The notes beneath the pieces were generated by a model. That model was not told the origin of the DNA and did no database searches. It saw only the letters and a list, made by a program, of their open reading frames with translations. The position numbers and the translations under genes were made by a program. A stretch of 64,000 nt of DNA from Anisus vortex. Lineage: Eukaryota; Mollusca; Gastropoda; Planorbidae. The DNA lies in contig OX421507.1 of assembly GCA_949126835.1 (NCBI GenBank), positions 31,441,382 through 31,505,381 on the forward strand, read 5' to 3'. Numbering within the stretch: position 1 is the first letter of the stretch; each line of letters opens with the position of its first letter. Of the stretch, positions 55,101 to 64,000 are shown piece by piece.

Positions 55101-58100
55101 AAACACAAGAAGTGGAGTAAGTCACATTAGCCAAATAGTATGCCTTCTAGTCTACGCAGATATCATTATAAATAACCTATATATAAAATGAATTTAAATA
55201 GATGACAGATGATTATCATTTTTTAATCAAGGCTGCGGCTCTTCGGACCCGGGTCCCTTTAAAATTAAATGGCTATTCAGACCCAGCGTCTGACAAAATT
55301 CTTTAGAACCCATAAAAATATATAAAAAAAAGATGGGGAAAACTCAAAATATATTGTAATTCTAACCATAGGCCTATTTTATAAAAAATAGCAAAATAAT
55401 TACTAAAACAACAAATATATCCATATCCAATATAACCTAACCAATACTAACTATTACAAAACAGTTCTATAAAGCCATCCCAAACCTATGCCTATATAAT
55501 ATATAAACTAACCGATACTATCTTCTATTACTATTACTAAGTCTATCGGGTCCAAATAGCCACTTTGTTTAATCAATAGGCTACTATGACTATGCAATAA
55601 TTGTCAATATGATAATTATATATATGCAAACTTATATTATAGGAATTATAGGCTATAGCCTACTATACAATAGGCCTATATATATTAATCAACATGTCCA
55701 TTAATATTAATATTGAACTATCCTACTATTTGTTGATAGTTATATAGTTATATGACAAGGTCAATATGATTAGACCCTATACTGCTTTGTAATAGCCTAT
55801 ACCTATAGTCTTAGTTTATGTTTATAGGATTATAGGCCCTACTAATTATAATGTGACACTATGACTATTGTAATGTAGGCTTTTTTTTTTATTTGTATTT
55901 TAATTAAAAGTTAACAGGAATATTTTTTTTCAGTCTGAAGTTGGAAGCTGTGGAGTGCTAGTTTTGAGTAGAGTCGAGTCAAAAGTTCAACAGTCTTCTT
56001 TTAGGCTGCACCCTGGCCTACAACTATTAGATAACATTCATGCAGTCATCTGATAGAGTTGATTTTTTAATAAACAGGTGAGTAAGTACCATGTAAAGAA
56101 AAGATTAATATAGTAATATAGTGTATAGTATTACTAAATATTAGTAGTATAGATTGATTAATTGTTACTTCTATTAACCTTAAACTTAGTCTAAACAATA
56201 ACTTACTAAAGGACTAATATGCCTACTTAAATAAAATTTAAATAGATATAGGCCTAGTGTAAAAATAAATACAATATATATATATTATACATAGGCCCAT
56301 ATCATGATATTTAAATAGTGAATTTATATTAACTTATTGGACTTGATTGACTTGAACTGAGGAATTTGTGTAATCCAAGTTTAGCCTTCTATTCATCTTT
56401 TTTAAATTTCATAAATATGTTTTGATTATAGTTAAAGCCCATGCTTTATTATTTCATCAGTCAAGGCATCATTAAGGATTCAATGTTAAATTATTTTCTT
56501 TCAGAATCTCGTACTGGGAGGTCTTAGTCTATGCCACTCTATACAGATGATATGGAAATAGATGATATAATAAGCGGGTGAGTAAATTATTTGTAAAGTA
56601 ATAAGTCAAGTTAAAACTAGGCATCTAGGTGCATATACTTGTTAGACTTGTTTAACCATAGGTTTCAACCATAGTGTACTTCTAACAATTTTAATAAATA
56701 TAATGCTTGAAAACATAATTTAATAAAACTTAGGGGAAGGTAAGGCCAAGGAGAAATTTATTTCAATCTGTAAGCTACTAAACCTCACTAAAATGTGCAT
56801 ATTGACTTGTGTTATACTTTATTTTCAAAGCTAAATAAGTCTCTAGTCAGTTGAAACTAGGCATCTAGGTATTGATTTGTGTCATACTTTTCTTTTAAAA
56901 CTGATTATCATATTCATGCCTTTTATTCATAACAACCAAAAGAAAAATTCAATTTATCAATGTAATGTCACATGCTATGAAAGCCGAAATTGTGCTGTTT
57001 ATTCTGCAACAGTGATAACTCGTATTTAAATTTAAAAGAAATTGCTTGCAAACAGTTGTTGCTTTTAAAACTGATAATTGGATCTGTTTATCCTTGTTAA
57101 CATTGTTTTATTTACTTGAAAAACTTGTTATAATTCAAATTTCACTTCTATTTTCAGATGAAGCTTGAACTGCAGTCTACATATGATGAATGGAGACTGA
57201 TTTGTGGGCTATGATTAGTATATCATCCAGGCAATTAGTTATTGATGAGCCAGTGCCAGGTGTGAACATTTAGGGAAAGCAGTACTCATGAATTAACCAA
57301 ACAACAGTTACAAAAAGCCCAAGAGGGCCCAATAGATCAGCATCTGACATTTTTATGTATTAGGAGATTTTATGAAATATGGACTATTGTACAAACACTA
57401 TAACCAAGACCACATCCAGTTGATTTTGACTTATTATACAATTCGCAAATAATGCATTTGCTAAGTTGCCTGACAAGACAGGTCCTTCCACAACCATAGT
57501 GTACTTTATTCACAATTCATTTGAGCATGGACAATTCTATGGCTGGATTTAATAGAAGAACCTGTGTGCATTTGGCAGTATATACAAACGTTTTCTACTA
57601 GGATATTAAGATGTGTTATCCACCAGACAGTGCTAATTAAAGATTTCTGTAGGATTACATAATGGCTGATGAATGGACCATGATATACTTAGAAAACTTT
57701 CACATGTGTGCTTGCCTTGACTTATTTATAGCCCATAGTATGAGCAGATCAGTTTAATTTTTCCTGTGGAAGTAGTGTGTGGTTGAATATTCATGGATTT
57801 ATTCTTTGTATGCAAAAAAATGTACCCAGTATTCTAAATGGCTCAATTTATTAATTATGAAAGTTGCTTTTGAAAATAATAAATCTTTTGGTTAAACTAA
57901 GTACCAGTACTCATTGTCAATTGTGGCATTTAGTGGTGGGAGTTATTTTTGTTAAAATATTTTCACTTTGAAAAATTAAAAGTTATCTGTATAATTTAAA
58001 GTGATATATATGTACTATACATTTTTCTGAAAAGACTTACCGTAACTGATCTGGTTATAATATAATGAATTTTAAATATATAATAATATATAACATTATA

Positions 58101-61100
58101 ATGAATGTGTTGGTTTTTTTTTGGTAAACATACAACTTATAATTCTGTGTAGAGCTTACTTTTTCATATTGGTTATCTTCAAGCAATTTATAATCATGTA
58201 TATATTTTTTTAAATAAATGTCTTATGTTCTGTACCCATTACTGTAGGCCTATTACTGTGCTTTTTAACCATATCACAAGTTGTGTCAAAAGTTTTATTA
58301 ATTTTGTTTATTAAATTGTAATACTTTTAACGGTAATAATTACATAATATTTTAATGAATGTAGACCCTCTTTTTTGGTTAACCGTATGTGTGTCTGATT
58401 GCCTATAATATTCAAATGTATTCAACTGTATATTTTTTTTAAAAGAAATATCTTATGTTCCATTTCCATTACTGTGCTTTTTACAATATCACAATTGGTT
58501 CAAAATGTTATTTATTATTATTATGATATTCCTATAGGAGAAGTATAATAAAGATACTTTATTGCATTATTTAATGTTTTGTGAAAAAGACTTGAGTTAG
58601 CATACTAAAATTATATAAGTGTGTGTGTGTAGTATAAAAAAAAATTACAGCCCTAAAATATCTTGTGTTCCATTTGAATCTATTGCTGTGCATGTTAATG
58701 TTTTTTTTCCTCAATATATTACATGTTTTTGTGTTAAAGATAATTTGAGTCCTATTTTTAAATAAATAAAGCAATTTTAGTTGTAGGCCTATTGTGTAAA
58801 ATTTATCTTCACTGTTGTAGGCCTAGCAAGAGTGTTAAATTGATTATTTATTGGAATACATTATCGGTCTGCCCATTATTCAGGGTTAAATGATATTGTC
58901 CCATTAATCTTCCATTTTGCACTAATGCTATTTTATTGTTAGACAATAACATGTTTTTCTCCACAAAATTTGTAAAAACTGGTATTTTGAATGTATACCT
59001 ATATTTTAAAATAGCTTAGCCTACTTGGCTTGCAAAGGCCTACATATTTTGTTTTTTATTTTGATTGCACAATGTTTACTTATAATGTCTGTTTACATAG
59101 TGCTATATTTTATCAATATATATTTCTATGTAGGCTTGTAGTAATGATGTAGGCCTATATATATTTTCCCATAAATTTTTTTTTCCCATTACTCTGCTTG
59201 CATGGCTATTGTTAAATTAATACATTAAGTTGTATATCAAGTAAAAATAAAATATTTTATCTATATTATATCATATTTATTGTTTAGGCATATCTATTAT
59301 GTCCAACTATTTTGTACTATTACACTAACTTTACCAAAATTATTTTATGTAGTTATGTAAAAAAAATGTTATTAACTTCAATACTCTACCATTTCCATGT
59401 TTTTGCCTTTTATTTACTGTCACCGTTTTGCTTTATTGATTGAATATATACTTTTTATTGTATGTTGCAAAAAAATATTTTGAATACAAATATAATAAAA
59501 TATAAACGAAATCACTTTCTTTGTTTTGTTTTACTTGTTTTTACTATATGTGTTTATATAATAATTGTTTTTGTATATTGTATTATAATTACGAAAAAGT
59601 GGGTAAATAAAGGTAAAATCCGAATCCACCCTATGTTGGTTTGATAAGGACTAAGATGTACGGGTCAATGAAGGCAAAAACCGCATTGCGCTGGTAATAA
59701 ACTACCGTCATTGGCCCGATATGGAAACGAAATGAAAAGCCGGAGAAGGGAGGGGGATATCCATTAGGCCCCAATGCCGGCAAACCCTAATCGCGCCCGC
59801 ATGTCTAATGCCCGCATTGGCCCATAATCGACCCAGGTATCAGCGCGGGTATCGACGCCAAAATGGCGGCCATTTTGGCCTACTAAGGCCTCCTAGCATA
59901 GCGATATCGCTTTTCATTGTGGCGCCATGCGGGCAACTGCTGGCAACCTAATAGGTACGGATTACGGCAAGGGGGGAAAACTCTAATTGATTCCGAATGG
60001 GGCCAATGCCGGCATGTTTAAGGGGTATGCATGTAGCCTACAGTAAATTAGCCCTACTGAGTATTGGTTCACGTAGACTATGCATGTACAGTAAATTAGC
60101 CCTACTGTGTATTAGTTCACGTAGGCTATGCATGTACAGTAAATTAGCCCTACTGAGTATTGGTTCACGTAGACTATGCATGTAGGCAGTAAATTAGCCC
60201 TACTGAGTATTGTTTCACGTAGACTATGCATGTACAGTAAATTAGCCCTACTGTGTATTGGTTCACGTAGGCTATGCATGAAGGCCTACAATAAATTAGC
60301 CCTACTGTGTATTGGTTCACCTAGGCTATGCATGTAGGCCTACAGTAAATTAGCCCTACTGTGTATTGGTTCACGTAGGCTATGCATGTTAAGTAAATTA
60401 GCCCTACTGTGTATTGGTTCACGTCGGCTATGTATGTACAGTAAATTAGCCCTACTGTGTATTGGTTCACTTATATCACTTCCGTACCCATGGGCCTTAA
60501 AGCTGGCGAAGTGTGTAAACCACCGATACGCTCTTATTAAGATTACACCGGTGAGCATCTTGTCTAAAATTTCCATTGGCTTTGATCACTTCTCCCAACT
60601 AGTTAACAACAGTCAAGTTATTTCAAAGGTGTGGTCATGAAGTCCCATCATGTTATTAGATTAAGGCTAAGCTTATCTTGAAAAAGGTGCATACATACTT
60701 TTCTCTATAGATCTTATTTAAGCTTATAATGTTTTGATTGTGAATCCAAAAAACTTCCCTACTAAGGCAAGAAATAAATACGGTGCCAAAATGTCACATA
60801 GGCCTACCTGTTACTGTCTTTGGTATTGAATGGGATATCACTATCAACAAAGTGTACTCTTAATTATCTGGTCTAATGCTGGGGATATACAGGCATTTGT
60901 TAACACCTGCCTCAGAAGAATCCTTAGGATAAGTTGGCCAGAAACCATCAGTAATGAAGAACTCTGGCAACGAACTAAACAGAGGCCCGTGGAAGAGGAA
61001 ATTTCCCAAAAGAGATGGAAATGGATTGGCAACACCCTCAGAAAACCGGCATACAGTGTCACCCAGCAAGTGCTCACTTGGAACCTCAAGGTCAAAACGA

Positions 61101-64000
61101 AAAGAGGTCGACCGAGAAACACCTGGAGGCGCGATATGGAAACCGATGTCAAAAAGCTTAACTGGGGTCAGATAGAGAAATTGGCCCATGATCGGAATAC
61201 CTGGAGTATTCTTGTAACTGGGGTCAGATAGACAAATTGGCCCAGGATCGGAATACCTGGAGTATAATTCTTGTAACTGGGGTCAGATAGAGAAATTGGC
61301 CCAGGATCGGGATACCTGGAGTATTCTTGTAACTGGGGTCAGATAGAGAAATTGGCCCAGGATCGGGATACCTGGAGTATTCTTGTAACTGGGGTCAGAT
61401 AGAGAAATTGGCCCATGATCGGAATACCTGGAGTATTCTTGTAACTGGGGTCAGATAGAGAAATTGGCCCAGGATCTGGATACCTGGAGTAGGCTATTCT
61501 TGTAACTGGAGTCAAATAGAGAAATTGGCCCAGGATCGGAATACCTGGAGTATTCTTGTAACTGGGGTCAGATAGAGAAATTGGCACAGGATCGGAAAAC
61601 CTGTAGTATTCTTGTAACTGGGGTCAGATAGAGAAATTGGCCCAGGATCAGAATACCTGGAGTTTTCTTGTAACTGGGGTCAGATAGAGAAATTGGCCCA
61701 GGATCGGAATACCTGGAGTATTCTTGTAACTGGGGTCAGATAGAGAAATTGGCCCAGGATCGGAATACCTTGAGTACTCTTGTAACTGGGGTCAGATAGA
61801 GAAATTGGCCCAGGATCGGAATACCTGGAGTATTCTTGTAACTGGGGTCAGATAGAGAAATTGGCCCAGGATTTGGGATACCTGGAGTATTCTTATAACT
61901 GGGGTCAGATAGAGAAATTGGCCCAGGATCGGGATACCTGGAGTATTCTTGTAACTGGGGTCAGATAGAGAAATTGGCCCAGGATCGGAATACCTGGAGT
62001 ATTCTTGTAACTGGGGTCAGATAGAGAAATTGGCCCATGATCGGAATACCTGGAGTATTCTTGTAACTGGGGTCAGATAGAGAAATTGGCCCAGGATCTG
62101 GATACCTGGAGTATTCTCGTAACTGGAGTCAAATAGAGAAATTGGCCCAGGATCGGAATACCTGGAGTATTCTTGTAACTGGGGTCAGAGAGAGAAATTG
62201 GCCCAGGATCAGAAAACCTGTAGTATTTTTGTAACTGGGGTCAGATAGAGAAATGGGCCCAGGATCGAAATACCTGAAGTTTTCTTGTAACTGGGGTCAG
62301 ATAGAGAAATTGGCCCAGGATCGGAATACCTGGAGTATTCTTGTAACTGGGGTCAGATAGAGAAATTGGCCCAGGATCGGAATACCTGGAGTATTCTTGT
62401 AACTGGAATCAGATAGAGAAATTGGCCCAGGATTTGGGATACCTGGAGTATTCTTGTAACTGGGGTCAGATAGAGAAATTGGCCCAAGATCGGGATACCT
62501 GGAGTATCCTTGTAACTGGGGTCAGATAGAGAAATTGGCCCAGGATCGGAATACCTGGAGTGTTCTTGTAACTGGGGTCAGATAGAGAAATTGGCCCAGG
62601 ATAGGGATACCTGGAGTATTCTTGTAACTGGGGTCAGATAGAGATATTGGCCCAGGATCGGAATACCTGGAGTATTCTTGTAACCGGGGTCAGATAGAGA
62701 AATTTGCCCTGGATCGGGATACCTGGAGTACTCTTGTTGGCGGCCAATGTCCCAGGTGGGGCGAAAGGTATAAGTAAGTAATGCTGGGGAAGATGGGCCA
62801 TATAAAGCTATAATTACCCGAACTGTTTTTATCTAGTCTATAAGCCTAGACATGCATATAGGGTCTATATAGATCTAGGTAAACTATATTTGGACTCTAA
62901 TAAAGACAACATTTGTAACGAAAAACAACCCTGTGATGAAAACCCGACAGTGTACTTACACAACTATTTTGAGCGAATCGGAATATCCTCACCCGGATAA
63001 TTATTGAAAGAAACTGTATAATGTATCTCCTGTTGAGTTTATGCCATGATTTCCCGTCGGGCACATCCCAGGTGGCAGATAATGGAATGCCCCACCAGAT
63101 AAAGTAGGTAGGCTACTGTGAAAATCATATACCCGGGGCGGACCGAAATCAGAGCCTGCTGCCTTGCAGGAAGTGGGTGGAACCACAAATAGGCTAGGGC
63201 AGGGGTCGGCAGCCTATGAAACGCGTGGCAGACTTGGCACGCAGAGCGATTTCCAATGGCACCGGAAGACTACCAAAAAAGTCAATTCAAGTACTTCAAC
63301 AAGAAGTTGACTGCTAAAGCAGGATGACTTATAGGCTTTTGGCACGCTTAATGAATTAGAAATCCTACTTTGGCAGACTGTTATCAAATGGTTGCCGACA
63401 CGTGGGCTAAGGTACCCTTCCCAAAATTAGGGAAGCTCTTCGGAGAGTTGTGAAGGTCACCCCCCCCCCCTAGAATGTTGTACACAGTGCTAACAACCCT
63501 ATCACATAAAACTTTCTGTTACAAAAACGCCTACAAGAAAAACTAAAGACTTTTCGGCTCTAGGAGATGTATGTCGCCGAGTAGTGAAAACCAGTATAAT
63601 GTGTGTTAAAATAATATAAATTAACTCTGCAATGATTACCAGAAAGGCCCATGGAATCATCTTGGCTATTATCAACCACACACTCAACTCCGCTTAACGT
63701 GGCACTAAAACGGTGTCCGCTCCTGCAGCAACAGAAAGTCCCTCGGACGCCAACACCGAAGCAGCTCAACGAGCCCTTCTCGGGACTAGTCTTGTCCACC
63801 AGGATCATACCGGGCAGCGGGCAGCACCGGGCGTCAGCCGAACCCGAGCAGCGCTTGGTGGCCTGCAGGCCCTGGGACTCGCAGTGCGTGCAAGGCCAGC
63901 ACTTCCGATGAGCGTGCCTCGCCTCGGACATAAACTCGCCGCTGCGGCAAGGGAGGCAACTGTGATTGGAAGATTTGAATTGGCCTTTCTCGCACAGTTG
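51827..64000 (-). CDS. TNF-receptor-superfamily-like membrane protein (5' end outside window)
   Basis: Two exons are visible: 64000-63641 (plus one base to 63640) and 52128-51827. The donor TCTG|GTAATC and acceptor cgccatag join in phase 1. The first exon encodes cysteine-rich repeats of TNFR type (CEKGQFKSSNHSCLPCRSGE, then CWPCTHCES, RCSGSADARCCPLPGM, CCCRSGHRF). The second encodes another cysteine-rich unit (ECGINQYL..CRPCEKC..CTPC..CPASC), a transmembrane segment (LLISGLIVVTFPVILVPLSL) and only about nine residues (SVAKQYNLI) before the stop. No death domain or TRAF-binding tail is present in this version, so it resembles a decoy or co-receptor form. Exons may exist in the 11.5 kb intron, and the start lies beyond 64000. 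Ligand unknown. Confidence 0.7.
52196..52514. repeat. 48-bp minisatellite, left part
   Basis: Units tacagtaaattagccctact plus gtgtattggttcacgtaggctatgcatg. The array stops at the TA at 52513-52514 and continues at 60026, after the 7.5 kb element. A 48-bp unit keeps frames open. Confidence 0.93.
52600..52950. repeat. Internal repeat of the 7.5 kb element, copy 1
   Basis: Shares ggccgact, agaaacctaat, agaatgtgtgaatttaaa and gttaagtggc with 53650-53965. Confidence 0.6.
53650..53965. repeat. Internal repeat of the 7.5 kb element, copy 2
   Basis: Diverged direct copy of 52600-52950, about 1.05 kb downstream. Confidence 0.6.
54031..57905 (+). ncRNA. Candidate spliced long non-coding RNA inside the 7.5 kb element
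   Basis: Five candidate exons joined by four introns with consensus sites: about 54031-54164 (donor CTAG|GTAAGC), 55040-55116 (acceptor ttttttcag, donor GTAAGT), 55934-56077 (acceptor tttttttcag, donor GTGAGT), 56505-56577 (acceptor tctttcag, donor GTGAGT) and 57158 to about 57905 (acceptor tattttcag, AATAAA at 57878). Exon 2 has stops in all three frames and the longest spliced frames are under about 40 codons, so it looks non-coding. gcgcgccattttg at about 54057 resembles a YY1/initiator-type promoter. The first exon is preceded by a good acceptor (tctcttacag), so the true start may be further upstream. It runs antisense to the TNFR-like gene. Prediction from splice signals only. Confidence 0.4.
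57878..57883 (+). promoter_or_regulatory. Polyadenylation signal of the candidate lncRNA
   Basis: AATAAA about 720 nt into the terminal exon. Confidence 0.35.
57910..59640. other. AT-rich interior of the 7.5 kb element
   Basis: Contains three loosely related blocks around tcttatgttc/tcttgtgttc and ccatttcc(c)attactgtgc (58220, 58450, 58660), i.e. a diverged internal repeat of about 220 bp. No gene seen. Confidence 0.45.
59640..60025. other. GC-richer right subterminal region of the 7.5 kb element
   Basis: Many words of the type aatgccgg, gcccgcatt and ttggcccg in both orientations, with palindromic aaaatggcggccattttgg at about 59860. Dense subterminal repeats of this kind are typical of transposase-binding regions; that role is inference. 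Confidence 0.5.
60026..60475. repeat. 48-bp minisatellite, right part
   Basis: Continuation of the array at 52196-52514 in the same orientation, about nine units. Confidence 0.93.
60845..62777 (+). mobile_element. RTE-type LINE 3' fragment with expanded internal array
   Basis: 60850-61210 encodes the C-terminal part of a retrotransposon ORF: DIQAFVNTCLRRILRISWPE, LWQRTKQRPVEEEI, RWKWIGNTLRKP, KTKRGRPRNTWRRDMETDVK and WGQIEKLAHDRNTW. The 56 bp encoding this last stretch are then repeated about 28 times (61160-62738). The normal end of the protein (TLVGGQCPRWGERYK and TAA at 62775) follows the array, with gtaagtaa directly after. The RT core and endonuclease are missing. It lies in the large intron of the TNFR-like gene, antisense. 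Confidence 0.8.
61160..62738. repeat. 56-bp minisatellite derived from LINE coding sequence
   Basis: Units ggggtcagatagagaaattg plus gcccaggatcggaatacctg plus gagtattcttgtaact. The 56-bp length shifts the frame in each unit, so the first extra copy ends the LINE frame with TAG at about 61231. Confidence 0.95.
62785..63190. other. TNFR-like intron sequence, no feature
   Basis: Unique-looking sequence between the LINE fragment and the MITE. Nothing supported. Confidence 0.4.
63200..63404. mobile_element. hAT-type MITE, 205 bp
   Basis: Ends caggggtcggcagcc and tggttgccgacacgtg; target copies GGCTAGGG (63192-63199) and GGCTAAGG (63405-63412). Same family as 11883 and 16334. Confidence 0.75.
63640..64000 (-). 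CDS. TNFR-like exon with cysteine-rich repeats (partial)
   Basis: Open to the right edge. At least 14 cysteines in about 120 residues, with the CxxC and GxF spacing of TNFR modules. Codon use is GC-rich compared with surrounding DNA. An overlapping frame (63687-63502) reads as a hydrophobic helix, but would need a frame change. Confidence 0.75.

Larger units (their letters stand above)
52515..60025. mobile_element. 7.5 kb TA-flanked DNA element inserted in the minisatellite
   Basis: Left end CCCCTTAAACACACCC; right end inverse CCCCTTAAACATGCC. TA lies on each side (52513-52514, 60026-60027). Joining the flanks across one TA gives cacgtagacTAtgcatgtag, which is exactly the array unit, so the boundaries and the TA duplication are firm. 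Perfect inverted termini are only 11 bp; beyond them both ends share scattered subterminal words (ggccccatt, attagg, aatgcc). No frame longer than about 76 codons and no transposase was found, so it is non-autonomous or carries cargo. Superfamily unknown: a TA target is used by Tc1/mariner and some other groups. Confidence 0.75.

Overview
The window is AT-rich, intron-bearing metazoan nuclear DNA. Short exons with GT-AG or GC-AG introns, tRNA-like SINEs, RTE-type and CR1/L2-type LINE remnants, hAT and other MITEs, a Helitron and very many minisatellites point to an invertebrate. A gastropod mollusc is my best guess from the proteins and repeats; I could not run a search, so the species is inference. 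No prokaryotic features (operons, CRISPR) were seen.

Four protein-coding genes are supported by phase-consistent exon chains. (1) LZIC, + strand, five coding exons between 11062 and 15359, with a likely promoter and non-coding first exon near 7819-7970. (2) DDB2, - strand, ten coding exons between 29486 and 16884, a UV-damage-recognition WD40 protein; it is convergent with LZIC. (3) Triosephosphate isomerase, + strand, six coding exons between 41061 and 46465, giving a full-length 249-residue enzyme. (4) A TNF-receptor-superfamily-like membrane protein, - strand, whose 5' part lies beyond the right edge; one exon at 63641-64000 and a terminal exon at 51827-52128 are visible, with an 11.5 kb intron between them. 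A fifth candidate is a spliced + strand transcription unit without coding capacity at about 54031-57905.

Layout: 1-3690 two minisatellites; 3691-6600 a duplicated segment, a 26-bp minisatellite split by a Helitron, and a LINE tail; 7800-15360 LZIC with a fold-back element upstream; 15800-29490 DDB2, its introns full of SINEs, MITEs and arrays; 30700-32200 a 49-bp array with an 11-unit higher-order period; 32367-40760 a fold-back element, AT-rich DNA and two long inverted-repeat elements; 41000-47000 TPI; 47680-51130 two related minisatellites in opposite orientation; 51260-64000 the TNFR-like gene, whose large intron holds a 7.5 kb TA-flanked element and a LINE end with an expanded internal array.

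The main theme is tandem repeats lying on functional sites: nine copies of a splice donor at the end of DDB2 exon 1, ten copies of a splice acceptor before TPI exon 3, a 56-bp array made from the last codons of a LINE, and minisatellite arrays that preserve exact pre-insertion sites of a Helitron and of the 7.5 kb element. Three of the 19 introns whose donor can be read use a GC donor, which is more than usual.
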